A stretch of DNA of 64,000 bases from Candidatus Mediterraneibacter excrementigallinarum (GTDB lineage Bacteria; Bacillota; Clostridia; Lachnospirales; Lachnospiraceae). A model generated the notes under the pieces. The model was not told the DNA's origin. It did no database searches and was given only the letters and a program-made list of their open reading frames with translations. Both the position numbers and the translations under genes were made by a program. The stretch is from positions 1-64,000 of the forward strand of contig DWVT01000020.1 in NCBI GenBank assembly GCA_019120075.1, written 5' to 3'. Below, piece by piece: positions 35,043 to 44,338 of the stretch (its first letter is position 1; every line of letters starts with the position of its first letter).

Positions 35043-36140
35043 ATGGCTTCAGCAAAAATAGGCTTTATCGGACTCGGGCTCATCGGCGGTTCCATCGCGA
35101 AAGCGATCCGCAGATATTACCCGGATTATCAGATCATCGCCTTTGACAAAAACAGAGAGACTCTTGCCCTTGCCGTGCAGGAGGGAACGATCCATATCTC
35201 CTGTTCCTCCATTGACGATAATTTCCGGGGATGCGCTTACATTTTTCTGTGCGCTCCGGTTTCCTATAACACTGCGTACCTGGCGCAGCTCAAAGAACTT
35301 GTAGATCCGGACTGCCTCCTCACTGATGTGGGGAGTGTCAAGACTTCCATCCACGAGGAGGTCACTGCCCTGGGAATGGAGAGAAACTTTATCGGCGGTC
35401 ATCCCATGGCGGGATCGGAAAAGAGCGGGTTTGCCAATTCCAAGGCTCACCTGATCGAGAACGCTTATTATATCCTCACTCCCACTTCAAAAGTAGCGGA
35501 AGAAAAGGTTGCTGCCTACCGGGATTTTGTGGCATCTTTGAAGGCTCTTCCGGTCATCCTTGACTATCGGGAGCACGACCGGATCACCGGGACCATCAGC
35601 CATCTCCCCCACATCATCGCTTCCACGCTTGTGAACTTTGTACACGATACAGATTCCAGGGATGAGCTGATGAAAGCGCTGGCCGCCGGGGGATTCAAGG
35701 ACATCACGAGGATCGCTTCTTCCTCTCCTGTCATGTGGCAGCAGATCTGTCTGAAGAACGGGAAAAATATCTCTTCCATCCTTGGACAATACATCGAGGC
35801 ACTGAACCGGGCGAAACAACTTGTCGACTCCGCGGACGAGGAGGAACTCTACAGCATGTTCGAATCCTCAAAGGATTACCGGGATTCCATGCCAAACAGT
35901 TCCGCAGGTCCCATCAAAAAACAGTTTGCCCTGTACTGCGACATCATTGACGAGGCGGGAGGAATCGCTACTATCGCCACCATACTTGCAAGCAATAATA
36001 TCAATATCAAGAATATCGGCATTGTACACAACAGAGAATTTGAGGAAGGAGTTCTCCGCATCGAGTTCTACGATGAAGAATCATCTTCCAAAGCAACAGC
36101 ACTGCTCCAGAAATATCATTATATCGTATATGAAGTTTAA
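35043..36140 (+). CDS. tyrA: Prephenate dehydrogenase with C-terminal ACT domain
   Basis: 365 residues. The N-terminal Rossmann domain starts with KIGFIGLGLIGGSIAKAI. The catalytic region has LTDVGSVK, FIGGHPMAGSEKSGF (the conserved His/Gly-rich motif) and ISHLPHIIAS. Residues about 295-365 form an ACT domain (DEAGGIATIATILASNNINIKNIGI), which commonly allows feedback by tyrosine. It converts prephenate to 4-hydroxyphenylpyruvate. aroA follows 48 bases downstream, so the pair is an aromatic amino acid operon. Confidence 0.95.
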   Translation: MASAKIGFIGLGLIGGSIAKAIRRYYPDYQIIAFDKNRETLALAVQEGTIHISCSSIDDNFRGCAYIFLCAPVSYNTAYLAQLKELVDPDCLLTDVGSVKTSIHEEVTALGMERNFIGGHPMAGSEKSGFANSKAHLIENAYYILTPTSKVAEEKVAAYRDFVASLKALPVILDYREHDRITGTISHLPHIIASTLVNFVHDTDSRDELMKALAAGGFKDITRIASSSPVMWQQICLKNGKNISSILGQYIEALNRAKQLVDSADEEELYSMFESSKDYRDSMPNSSAGPIKKQFALYCDIIDEAGGIATIATILASNNINIKNIGIVHNREFEEGVLRIEFYDEESSSKATALLQKYHYIVYEV

Positions 36141-36188
36141 CGAGTTGTGCAGGATCATTTAAATCAGAGAGAAAGAAGGATTATTACA

Positions 36189-37481
36189 ATGGAATTATGC
36201 AGTATCAGCGGATTAAGAGGAAAGGTCACTGTGCCGGGAGACAAATCCATCTCCCACCGGAGTGTCATGTTCGGCTCTATTGCACAGGGTACTACAGAAA
36301 TCCACCATTTTCTGAATGGCGCAGACTGTCTCGCCACCATCCGCTGCTTTCGGACAATGGGCATTGATATAGAAGAAAACGGCTCTGCTGTCATCGTACA
36401 CGGGAAAGGACTCCACGGGCTCTCAGCTCCGGACCATATCCTGGATGTAGGTAACAGCGGTACCACAACCCGTCTGCTCTCCGGTATCCTGGCCGGACAG
36501 CCTTTCGACTCCAAACTGTCCGGAGACGAATCACTCAACTCGCGTCCCATGAAGCGGATCATGACTCCCCTCACTCAGATGGGCGCAAATATCTCCAGCA
36601 TCCTGAGGAATGACTGTGCCCCGCTCTATATCACGCCGGGCAGACTCCACGGGATCCACTACGATTCACCGGTGGCATCAGCTCAGGTTAAATCCTGCGT
36701 TCTGCTGGCAGGGCTTTACGCAGAAGGTGAAACTTCTGTCACAGAGCCTTCCCTCTCCAGAAACCATACTGAACTTATGCTCAAAGAATTCGGCGCGGAC
36801 ATCCGCTCTACTTTTGAGATCGGCAGCACCCGGGCAACGGCTTCCATCCGCCCCGGAAATGAACTGTACGGGCAGAAACTTACCGTTCCCGGGGATATCT
36901 CCTCCGCCGCTTATTTCATCGCGGCAGGACTGATCGTTCCGGATTCCGAGATCCTGATCCGGGGAGTCGGGATCAACCCCACCCGCGCAGGCATCCTCAA
37001 AGTGTGCGAGGACATGGGCGGGGATATCACCCTGCTGAACGAACGGACGGAAGGCGGAGAGAAAATCGCCGACATCCTTGTCCGCACCAGCCAGCTGCAC
37101 GGCATCCGGATCGAAGGGGATATCATCCCCACCCTGATCGACGAGATTCCGATCATCGCTGTCATGGCAGCCGCGGCGGAGGGAACCACTGTCATCAAAG
37201 ACGCCGCGGAACTCAAAGTGAAAGAGACCGACCGGATCGAGACCGTCACCGACAACCTGAAGGCAATGGGATGCAAAGTGACCCCTACCGACGACGGCAT
37301 GATCATCACCGGAGGAACGCCTCTGAAAGGCGCGAATATCCACACACTTCTCGATCACCGCATTGCTATGGCGTTCAGCATCGCCGCACTCATCGCAGAA
37401 GGGAATACAAAAATCCTGGACAGCAAATGCATCGAGGTGTCTTATCCGGATTTCTACGACACCTTTGAGCAACTGCTGTAA
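36189..37481 (+). CDS. aroA: 3-Phosphoshikimate 1-carboxyvinyltransferase (EPSP synthase)
   Basis: 430 residues from the ATG at 36189 (GAAGGA 8 bases upstream); a longer frame starts within the tyrA spacer but is less likely. The shikimate-phosphate and PEP binding motifs are visible: VPGDKSISHRSVM, LDVGNSGTTTRLLSG, GDESLNSRPM, and near the end DHRIAMAFSIAAL. The LSGDESLNSRPM form resembles the class II enzymes of Gram-positive bacteria. It makes 5-enolpyruvylshikimate-3-phosphate for chorismate. Element C begins about 30 bases after the stop. Confidence 0.96.
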   Translation: MELCSISGLRGKVTVPGDKSISHRSVMFGSIAQGTTEIHHFLNGADCLATIRCFRTMGIDIEENGSAVIVHGKGLHGLSAPDHILDVGNSGTTTRLLSGILAGQPFDSKLSGDESLNSRPMKRIMTPLTQMGANISSILRNDCAPLYITPGRLHGIHYDSPVASAQVKSCVLLAGLYAEGETSVTEPSLSRNHTELMLKEFGADIRSTFEIGSTRATASIRPGNELYGQKLTVPGDISSAAYFIAAGLIVPDSEILIRGVGINPTRAGILKVCEDMGGDITLLNERTEGGEKIADILVRTSQLHGIRIEGDIIPTLIDEIPIIAVMAAAAEGTTVIKDAAELKVKETDRIETVTDNLKAMGCKVTPTDDGMIITGGTPLKGANIHTLLDHRIAMAFSIAALIAEGNTKILDSKCIEVSYPDFYDTFEQLL

Positions 37482-37509
37482 AAATTTTAAAAACGTATTC
37501 GTGCAGAGA

Positions 37510-37687
37510 GTCTGCCGGAGTGAGGACGGACCAGCCGGAGGGGATGTGTTGCCAGAAAGCTGTAGAACGGCGCCGGCACTTGGAGCGCGTTCTGTGCGCT
37601 CCTATGTACCGCTGCGCCGTTCTCCAAGCGAGAGCGGGCTTGATGGCAATACATCCCCTCCGGCGGACGCCCCCTCACTCCGCCAGC
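37510..37687 (+). repeat. Structured palindromic element, copy C (core 37535-37663)
   Basis: The outer stem CCGGAGGGGATGTGTTGCCA pairs over 20 positions (one G-U) with TGGCAATACATCCCCTCCGG. The middle stem is AGAACGGCG/CGCCGTTCT, the apical stem GGAGCGC/GCGCTCC, and the side hairpin GC-GAGA-GC. The outermost arms CCGGAGTGAGG (left) and CCTCACTCCG (right, 37673-37682) extend the palindrome. The right arm carries the last codons and the stop codon (37675-37677) of the folB-folK gene, so the element overlaps coding sequence. It lies between the convergent aroA and folBK genes. Confidence 0.88.
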
Positions 37688-38496
37688 TCTGCCAGCATCT
37701 CTTTTACCGTCTTCCCGTACACCGGATGTCTCTTATACGGCGCTATCTCCGCAAGCGGCTCCAGCACAAACTTCCTCTTATGCATTTCCACATGGGGAAT
37801 ACACAGATCATCCTCCTCACAGACCAGATCATCGTAAAAGATAATATCCAGATCCAGCGTCCTTGGACCCCAGTGTATGATCCTTTCACGTCCCGCCTCC
37901 TGTTCGATGCGGTGAAGTTCCTCCAGAAGTTCCCGCGGGTACAAAAGGGTTTCCATTTTCAGGCATCCGTTCAGAAAATCTGCCTGGTCAGTCACTCCGT
38001 AAGGAGGCGTCTCGATAAAGCCCGAAACCTTTTCAATCCTGCAGTCACGCAGGGATCTCAGTGATTCCACGGCATTGTTCAGATACGCCTCCCGATCTCT
38101 CATATTGGAACCGAGAGCGATATATGCCGTATGCCATCCCCGCTCAACTGATACGCTCACTGTTTTAAGCGGAAGCCGGACCGGCGCCCAGGGCTTCTTG
38201 ATCGTCAGTCTCACTTTTCGGAGCAGCGGAATGGACAGGAGCATCTCTTCCGCCAGGCTCTCCGCTGCACGTTCCAGTAAATGGAAGGTATGTTCCCTTA
38301 AATATTTCTCTATAAAAGCACTTACCTCTCCGTAGTGGATGGACGCGGTAAGCTCATCTGTCTTTCCGGCTCTCCGCGTATCCGTATAAAGAACTGCTGT
38401 CACAAGAAATTTCTGTCCCAGCACGTTTTCTTCGGGGAATACCCCGTGATTGGCAAATACTTCCAGCTCTTCGATCCTGATCTCATCCAGTCTCAT
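37675..38496 (-). CDS. folK: Bifunctional dihydroneopterin aldolase / HPPK
   Basis: 273 residues from the ATG at 38494-38496. Residues 1 to about 118 are FolB (IRIEELEVFANHGVFPEENVLGQKFLV). Residues about 125-273 are FolK, 6-hydroxymethyl-7,8-dihydropterin pyrophosphokinase, with YIALGSNMRDREAYL, a FIETPPYGVTDQADFLN substrate loop and the RTLDLDIIFYDD metal-binding motif. A FolB-FolK fusion is common in clostridia. It is the last gene of the fol operon. The final residues LAELAE are encoded in the outer arm of element C, so the element may have reshaped the C-terminus. Confidence 0.95.
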   Translation of the reverse strand: MRLDEIRIEELEVFANHGVFPEENVLGQKFLVTAVLYTDTRRAGKTDELTASIHYGEVSAFIEKYLREHTFHLLERAAESLAEEMLLSIPLLRKVRLTIKKPWAPVRLPLKTVSVSVERGWHTAYIALGSNMRDREAYLNNAVESLRSLRDCRIEKVSGFIETPPYGVTDQADFLNGCLKMETLLYPRELLEELHRIEQEAGRERIIHWGPRTLDLDIIFYDDLVCEEDDLCIPHVEMHKRKFVLEPLAEIAPYKRHPVYGKTVKEMLAELAE

Positions 38497-38534
38497 CTTT
38501 TTTCCCTCACTCTTTCTGTGAATCCCAGGCATGA

Positions 38535-39350
38535 TCACAGGTTATGTTCCCTCATCAGCGCCTGTGTCATCCGGATCGCTCTCTTATTCTTTTCCACATC
38601 ATGGACACGAACAAAAGCACATCTCTTCTGCACTCCGTACACCGTTGTCACCAGTGTGCCCTCTTCCCGCTGATCCGCCGGAAGGTCCAGAGTCAGTCCG
38701 ATCACGGATTTCCGGGATGTGCCGAGAAGGATAGGATACCCAAGTTCATGCATGATCTCCAGCCGGCTGATGATCTCCAGGTTCATTTCGCAGGTTTTCC
38801 CGAATCCCACGCCCGGATCAAGCAGTATCCCATCTCTCCGGATCCCTGCATTTTCCGCGAGACGGATACACTCCCGCATATCCTCCATAAAATCCGGGAG
38901 AAATGCATGATACTCCGCTTTCTCCCTGTTATGCATCAAACAGCACGCTGCACTGTATTCCGCAATGACTGAAGCCATCCGCCCGTCGTACTTCAGTCCC
39001 CAGATGTCATTGACCAGATCTGCTCCCGCATCCAGAGCAGCTTCCGCCACATAACTCTTATATGTGTCAACCGATACAGGAACATCGAACTCTTTTTTCA
39101 GTGCCCGGATCACCGGCACAACTCTCTGTGCTTCCTCCTCATCCGAAATCTGTACATGTCCCGGCCGTGTTGACTCCCCGCCCACATCCAGGACATCCGC
39201 ACCCTCTCTTACCATCTGTTCTGCGTGGCGCAGCGCCGCGTCCATTGTATTGTACTTTCCTCCGTCAGAAAAGGAATCCGGTGTGACATTGAGGATTCCC
39301 ATAATATAGGTATTGTTTTCTGTGTCAAATTCTTTTCCGCCTATGATCAT
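38535..39350 (-). CDS. folP: Dihydropteroate synthase
   Basis: 271 residues from the ATG at 39348-39350 (GGAG 8 bases upstream), overlapping the stop of the HD gene. The family motifs are present: IMGILNVTPDSFSDGGKY, DVGGESTRPGH, SVDTYKS, LVNDIWGL, DPGVGFGKTCEMNLEII and the C-terminal RVHDV. It joins p-aminobenzoate to the pterin pyrophosphate and is the sulfonamide target. The conserved residues show no obvious resistance changes by eye. Confidence 0.96.
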   Translation of the reverse strand: MIIGGKEFDTENNTYIMGILNVTPDSFSDGGKYNTMDAALRHAEQMVREGADVLDVGGESTRPGHVQISDEEEAQRVVPVIRALKKEFDVPVSVDTYKSYVAEAALDAGADLVNDIWGLKYDGRMASVIAEYSAACCLMHNREKAEYHAFLPDFMEDMRECIRLAENAGIRRDGILLDPGVGFGKTCEMNLEIISRLEIMHELGYPILLGTSRKSVIGLTLDLPADQREEGTLVTTVYGVQKRCAFVRVHDVEKNKRAIRMTQALMREHNL

Positions 39351-39838
39351 ACCTTTATCTCCAAATTCTTTTTCTCTTTGCTCCAGTCGCACTGTTTCTC
39401 CGCAGGACAGGCAAAACACATTCTGGATGCCTTGTCGCTCTCATAGAGAAGCCGTTCCAGAGGCTCCGCGTCTTCCCTGAGCCTTCGGTGTCCTTTTATG
39501 GCTGTCAGGATCTGCCTTTTTTCTGTTTCTGTAAATGAAAACTCCCCGGGAAGCCCCGACAGAATCTTCTCTGCGATCTCTGTTCCCGCAATCTCATGAG
39601 GGATCTTCTTTTCATATTGGAAGGATTTTCCGATATCGTGGAGGACTGCTGCCGTGTAGATCACATCTCTTGGAAATCCCAGTCCCTCCTCCAGGTTCCG
39701 TATATAGGCTATCCTCGCCACATCCAGAAGATGGGGCATCTGATGCCGGCAGAAGATCCTGCCCTCTTCCAGCTTTTCCAGCCGTTCATAATACTCCCGG
39801 TAGAGCGGATGCTCCCGGACTGCATTGACTCTGTCCAT
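39347..39838 (-). CDS. HD-domain protein in the folate operon
   Basis: 163 residues from the ATG at 39836-39838, which has GGAGGA 6 bases upstream. The HD pattern runs from FCRHQMPHLLDVARIAYI (first His) through AAVLHDIGKSFQYEKKIPHE to AIKGHRRL, with a CFACPAEKQCDW motif near the end. It is a likely metal-dependent phosphohydrolase. It lies between folE and folP and overlaps folP by 3 bases. The operon lacks a recognisable enzyme for removing phosphates from dihydroneopterin triphosphate, so that step is a plausible role, by inference only. Confidence 0.85.
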   Translation of the reverse strand: MDRVNAVREHPLYREYYERLEKLEEGRIFCRHQMPHLLDVARIAYIRNLEEGLGFPRDVIYTAAVLHDIGKSFQYEKKIPHEIAGTEIAEKILSGLPGEFSFTETEKRQILTAIKGHRRLREDAEPLERLLYESDKASRMCFACPAEKQCDWSKEKKNLEIKV

Positions 39839-39920
39839 CTGTTTTCCTCCTGCAGCATGCCCTGTACTTTTTGTTTCCCGACCTTCTTTTCCGCCCAATA
39901 CCGGGTCTGTTCTCTGCTTT

Positions 39921-40478
39921 CTATCTTCCCAGCATCCGGAAAAACCGCTCCTCCAATGCCGGATCCTCTTCAAACAGCCCCCGCCTTGCCAGAGTCACGG
40001 TCCGGCTTCCCGGCTTTTTGATGCCGCGCATGGTCATACACATATGTTCCGCCTCCAGCATGACAATGGCTCCTTTTGGCTGCATATATTCCATCAGTGC
40101 ATCCGCGATCTGCCCGGTAAGCTGTTCCTGGATCTGAAGCCTTCTGGCAAACACCTCCACTGTCCTTGCCAGTTTGCTTAAGCCGACCACTTTCCCGTCC
40201 GGGATGTAGGCGATATGCGCCTTCCCGTAAAAGGGCAGTGCGTGGTGCTCGCACATGGAATAAAATGTGATGTCCTTTTCCAGTACCATCTCGCTTTTAT
40301 CCGCGGAGAATGTCCTAGCCAGATGCACTCCCGCATCCTCATCCATTCCTCCGAACAGTTCACTGCACATTCTCGCGATCCGGTCCGGCGTATCCTTTAA
40401 CCCTTCCCGCTCAGGATTCTCTCCGATTCCCTCCAGGAAAAGGCGGACCGCCTGTCTGATTTTCTCCTGATCTGTCAT
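39921..40478 (-). CDS. folE: GTP cyclohydrolase I
   Basis: 185 residues. The zinc-binding and active-site motif [19 protein letters not shown] is present, with the second Cys in [17 protein letters not shown] and the [14 protein letters not shown] region. It opens the folate pathway by converting GTP to dihydroneopterin triphosphate. Its start overlaps the folC stop by 4 bases (ATGA). Confidence 0.96.
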   Translation of the reverse strand: MTDQEKIRQAVRLFLEGIGENPEREGLKDTPDRIARMCSELFGGMDEDAGVHLARTFSADKSEMVLEKDITFYSMCEHHALPFYGKAHIAYIPDGKVVGLSKLARTVEVFARRLQIQEQLTGQIADALMEYMQPKGAIVMLEAEHMCMTMRGIKKPGSRTVTLARRGLFEEDPALEERFFRMLGR

Positions 40479-41773
40479 CTTCCCACTCCTCTTTCCTGAT
40501 CCAGCGCTTCTTTTACCTGTTCCAGATAGGACAGGGAACCAAAAGCCAGGATCACATCTTCTTTTCCAGCCTCGGCAAGTGCCTCCCGGACCGCCTGGTC
40601 AACACTCCCGTCTGCCTTCACGTGGACATCCGGGCATCTTCCCCGCACGGTCCCCGCCAGTTTTGCAGCAGGAAGTGTCCTTTTTGCATCCGGCAGATTT
40701 ACCGTGTGTACCGTGGATGCCAGCGGGCACATGATGTCTGTGATCTTTTCATATTCTTTATCCTTAAAGACGCCCATGATACAGATCAGTTTCTTTTCCG
40801 GGAAATAGCTCTCCACCGATTCTCTGAGCCGCAGCGCCGCATCCTCATTGTGGGCACCGTCCAGCAGGAACACAGGATGTTCCATGACACAGGAAAATCT
40901 TCCCTGCCATACAGTCCCGGCGACGCCGTTTTTCACCGCGTCCGGGGTGATCCTGTACCCTTTCTTTCTCAGAGTCCGGATCACTTCCAGAGCTGCCGCC
41001 ACATTCACGATCTGACTCTTTCCAGCCAGAGGACTGTAAAGCTCCGGGAATTCTTTATAGGAAAACCGGATTCCCCGGTAATCCTCTCGGATGATCTGAG
41101 CGCGCCCCGCCTGGGCGAATTCCAGTCCCAGCTTCTCTGCCCTTCTTTTCAGGATATCTGTCACTTCCGGCTTCTGTACTGCTGAGATCACAGCACAGCC
41201 CGGTTTTATAATACCGGCCTTATTCTCCGCAATCTCCTCCAGCGTATTTCCAAGCACACCGATGTGATCCATACTGATGCTGGTAAACACAGCGCAGACT
41301 GTATTTTTCACGATATTGGTGGCATCCAGTTCACCGCCAAGACCTGCTTCCAGGACAACAAGGTCACAATTCATTTCCTTAAAATATAAAAAAGCTATCG
41401 CCGTCTCTGCTTCAAACACGGTGGGGGAATGCTCCCCGGCCACTTCCATTCGGGCGATAGCATCTCTTACTTTCTCTGTCAGATCCGCAAATTTCTCTTC
41501 CGGTATCCATCTTCCGTCTACCTGGATCCGCTCCAGATAGGAAACCACTGTCGGTGAAACATACCGCCCGATCCTGTATCCTGCCTCACTCAGTATCGTC
41601 GAAGTGTATGCAAGCACAGATCCCTTGCCATTCGTTCCTGCAATATGTATGAACTTCAAGTCATCCTGGGGATTCCCAAGTTCACGCAACAGACCTCGAA
41701 TCGTATCCAAGCCAAGTACACTTCCGTATTTCGACATTTCGTCCAAATATACCCTTGCTTCTTTATAGGTCAC
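40475..41773 (-). CDS. folC: Bifunctional folylpolyglutamate / dihydrofolate synthase
   Basis: 432 residues if the GTG at 41771-41773 is the start, preferred because AAAGGA lies about 10 bases upstream; the ATG at 41804-41806 lacks a site. The Mur-ligase ATP loop [15 protein letters not shown], the conserved [27 protein letters not shown] and the C-terminal [11 protein letters not shown] are intact. It adds glutamate to folates. It leads the operon folC-folE-HD-folP-folBK, with promoter at 41838-41866. Confidence 0.94.
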   Translation of the reverse strand: MTYKEARVYLDEMSKYGSVLGLDTIRGLLRELGNPQDDLKFIHIAGTNGKGSVLAYTSTILSEAGYRIGRYVSPTVVSYLERIQVDGRWIPEEKFADLTEKVRDAIARMEVAGEHSPTVFEAETAIAFLYFKEMNCDLVVLEAGLGGELDATNIVKNTVCAVFTSISMDHIGVLGNTLEEIAENKAGIIKPGCAVISAVQKPEVTDILKRRAEKLGLEFAQAGRAQIIREDYRGIRFSYKEFPELYSPLAGKSQIVNVAAALEVIRTLRKKGYRITPDAVKNGVAGTVWQGRFSCVMEHPVFLLDGAHNEDAALRLRESVESYFPEKKLICIMGVFKDKEYEKITDIMCPLASTVHTVNLPDAKRTLPAAKLAGTVRGRCPDVHVKADGSVDQAVREALAEAGKEDVILAFGSLSYLEQVKEALDQERGVGR

Positions 41774-41837
41774 GTTCTTCGTTTCCTTTCTCTGTTCAGT
41801 TATCATATCTCGTGCGAAACTTTTTCACACAGCGTTC

Positions 41838-41866
41838 ATGATACCACTAAATGCCGGTATCTACAA
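41838..41866 (-). promoter_or_regulatory. Promoter of the folate operon
   Basis: TTGTAG (41861-41866) and TATCAT (41838-41843) on the minus strand with a 17-base spacer, about 65 bases before the GTG start. Confidence 0.6.
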
Positions 41867-41891
41867 GTCTTTTTCCCAAGCGGAAGAATTC

Positions 41892-42898
41892 TTATACCTT
41901 CACATCTTCTTCGATCACGCACGTATGCTCCTTTGTCTTTTTATCATAATTCACTCCAACCAGCAGGATATCGCCCTGATAATCCGACAGGCTTTGGCAG
42001 TATTCCTTGCTTTTTATCTGTTCCAGAGCTCCTTGCGCGCTCTGATTCCACTTCAGTTCCACAGCGAGATCGTATAACTCAGAGCATTCTCATCATTATA
42101 TTGAATATGCGATGTTTCAAAATGTGCCTCCCTGATTCCTTCCGCCACCTGCGCTTCCTTCTTCTGCCAGACAACATTTAAAGTATCTGCAGAATCTTTC
42201 AGTGCCATGGAGACCTCTCTCCAATCCGACACGGACACAGCGTTAATATACTCTGCTCTCACCTCACTGTTCGGGATAAACACACACCTCTCTCCCGGGT
42301 CATACCCCAGATATCCGAGGTGAATCAACAGTGTCAGCACATCATCCTCCGTGCGAAACGTGACCATATCATTCGTAAAGCTTCCCGTATTTACCGGAAC
42401 CCGCTCTCCAGCCATCATACTGAGCACGTCATCTTTAAGACCTTCGTAGTTCATATCAATATACATCTGAAGCGCCTCAAATGTCTCCGTCTGATTCCAG
42501 TAATTTCCGATTTTTCGGAACCGCATACAGTTCACCACAGAGCGAGGACTGTATACAGACAGAACATTTTCAAAGGAGTATCCATCATACCACTCTTTTA
42601 CTTCTTCGGGATCCATGCTGTAGCGTTCACACAAATCCTCCACTTCTTTTTCTGTAAATCCTACGTATTCGGCAAGAGGACCGGGATCGATCATGGAGAA
42701 CTCGTCAAACATGTTCAGGGCAGAATGGGTCCCATACTATATCTTTGCTGCGGCTTAAAGGCTGACGCAAATATATTTCTGCATCGTATTTACAACACTG
42801 TTTGTATAACGAAGCAGCCCGGTCTTATCCACATAGATTTCCGATCTCACGATTTCCTCAAACTGCTCGGCTCCCGGATTCAAATAGATTCCCATTTT
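41892..42898 (-). pseudogene. AAA-ATPase-like / PD-(D/E)XK nuclease gene, broken by two internal deletions
   Basis: The family (AAA-ATPase-like N-terminal domain with C-terminal PD-(D/E)XK, usually over 500 residues) is abundant in gut Clostridia. Here MGIYLNPGAEQFEEIVRSEI, then YVDKTGLLRYTNSVVNTMQKYICVS, starts at 42898 with GGGAGGA upstream. The whole P-loop and following region is missing, and the frame resumes at YGTHSALNMFDEFSM. After ENALSYT a second out-of-frame gap leads to DLAVELKWNQSAQGALEQIK, then SKEYCQSLSDYQGDILLVGV, and the stop at 41892. The ATPase motifs are lost, so the gene is dead. It lies beside a GntR-regulated ABC operon. Confidence 0.88.
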
Positions 42899-42974
42899 GC
42901 TCCTCCCGTCATCCTGTCTCTTCTTTAATACTCTTTTTATTATATCCCAGCCCCGGGATTCCGGCAATGGAATC

Positions 42975-43004
42975 TTGACACCCGCTCCCTTTTCATGATA
43001 TCCT
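42975..43004 (+). promoter_or_regulatory. Promoter of the gntR-ABC operon
   Basis: Consensus TTGACA (42975-42980) and TATCCT (42999-43004), 18-base spacer. Confidence 0.65.
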
Positions 43005-43007
43005 AAC

Positions 43008-43028
43008 TGTACCATTTATATTAGTACA
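43008..43028. promoter_or_regulatory. Candidate operator for the GntR/YtrA-type regulator
   Basis: TGTAC, eleven AT-rich bases, GTACA: an inverted repeat directly downstream of the -10 element. The layout resembles the AGTGTA/TACACT-type operators of YtrA repressors, as I recall them, so autorepression is likely. Confidence 0.45.
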
Positions 43029-43065
43029 CTTCAAACACCGAAAAAAAACAGAGAAGAGGGATGAT

Positions 43066-43458
43066 ATGATCACCATCGATTACCAGAGCAAGCTCCCCCT
43101 GTACGAACAGATCGCGGGGCGGTTCCAGGCCCTGATCCTGCGCGGGGTCCTTCCGCCGGACCGGCAGATGCCGTCCGTGCGCTCCCTTGCCGTGGAGCTG
43201 TCCATCAATCCCAACACCATTCAGAAAGCATATTCCCTTCTGGAACATCAGGGGTATATCTATTCTGTCAAGGGCAAAGGGAATTATGTGTCAGACGTCA
43301 CCGCGTTGGCAGAGCAGAAAAGAAAACTCATTCTGAAGGAAACAGAGCGTCTCCTCTCCAGCGGAAAGGAAATGGGGATCGCGCGCTCGGAATACACCGC
43401 AGTCCTCGACAGGCTTTACGGAAAGGAGGATCCAGATGATCGAACTGAAAAACCTTGA
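43066..43458 (+). CDS. GntR-family regulator, YtrA subfamily
   Basis: 130 residues, the short YtrA form. The winged helix-turn-helix is at about 8-72 (LPLYEQIAGRFQALILRGVL, MPSVRSLAVELSINPNTIQKAYSLLEHQGYIY, GKGNYV). The remainder is a short dimerisation tail, without the effector domain of larger GntR proteins. It overlaps the next gene by 23 bases. Such regulators usually repress their own ABC operon until cell-wall antibiotics or related stress arrive. Confidence 0.92.
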   Translation: MITIDYQSKLPLYEQIAGRFQALILRGVLPPDRQMPSVRSLAVELSINPNTIQKAYSLLEHQGYIYSVKGKGNYVSDVTALAEQKRKLILKETERLLSSGKEMGIARSEYTAVLDRLYGKEDPDDRTEKP

Positions 43459-44338
43459 CAAAACATTCCAGGACATCCACGCCGTGGACCATATATCCGG
43501 CTCCATCCGGGAAGGCATGGTGTTCGGCCTGATCGGTTCAAACGGTGCTGGCAAAAGCACTCTCCTGCGCATGATCTCAGGCATTATCCGGCCTGACAGC
43601 GGAGAGGTCCTGGCGGACGGCAAACCGGTATACGAAAATCCTGAAATAAAATCACAGATCTGCTTTTTGTCGGATTCACCTTACTATTTTCCAAATGCGG
43701 ACATCCGGCAGATGCGGGACTACTACGCAATGATCTACCCGTCTTTTAACCGGAAACTGTTTGATTCTCTGACAGAAAAATTCAAGCTGGAGCCCAAACG
43801 CAGGATCAGTTCCTTTTCCAAAGGAATGAAAAAACAGGTGTCGATCCTTCTAGGCATCTGTTCCGGCACCAGATACCTGCTCTGCGACGAGACCTTTGAC
43901 GGACTGGACCCGGTGATCCGCCAGGCAGTGAAAAGTCTGTTTGCCTCGGAGATCATGAACCGGGATTTGACTCCGGTGATCTCCTCCCACAATCTGCGGG
44001 AGCTTGAGGACATCTGCGACAGCATCGGGCTCCTTCACCAGGGAAAACTTCTGCTCACACAGGATCTGGATCAGATCAAGTGCAGCATCTGCAAACTCCA
44101 GTGCGTTATCCCCGACTCCCACAGGGAGCAGGAACTGATCCGCCGCCTGCGGATCCTCCGGATGGAGCGCACCGGCTCCCTTCTGACCCTGACCGTGCGG
44201 GGAGACCGCACAGAAGTTCTGAAACTGGCTCAGGCACAGAGTCCTCTTTTTGCGGAGGTCCTTCCCCTTACCCTGGAAGAAATATTTATCAGTGAAACGG
44301 AGGTGGCAGGCTATGACATTAAAGATTTCCTGCATTAA
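43436..44338 (+). CDS. ABC transporter ATP-binding protein (YtrB-like)
   Basis: 300 residues. Walker A GSNGAGKSTLLRM, the signature region ISSFSKGMKKQVSILLGIC (a degenerate SFSKGMKKQ form, common in this subgroup), Walker B RYLLCDETFDGLD and switch His in VISSHNLREL. The C-terminal 80 residues form an accessory domain. The start lies inside the end of the gntR gene, with GGAAAGGAGG ahead. It pairs with the membrane protein gene that overlaps its end. Confidence 0.92.
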   Translation: MIELKNLDKTFQDIHAVDHISGSIREGMVFGLIGSNGAGKSTLLRMISGIIRPDSGEVLADGKPVYENPEIKSQICFLSDSPYYFPNADIRQMRDYYAMIYPSFNRKLFDSLTEKFKLEPKRRISSFSKGMKKQVSILLGICSGTRYLLCDETFDGLDPVIRQAVKSLFASEIMNRDLTPVISSHNLRELEDICDSIGLLHQGKLLLTQDLDQIKCSICKLQCVIPDSHREQELIRRLRILRMERTGSLLTLTVRGDRTEVLKLAQAQSPLFAEVLPLTLEEIFISETEVAGYDIKDFLH

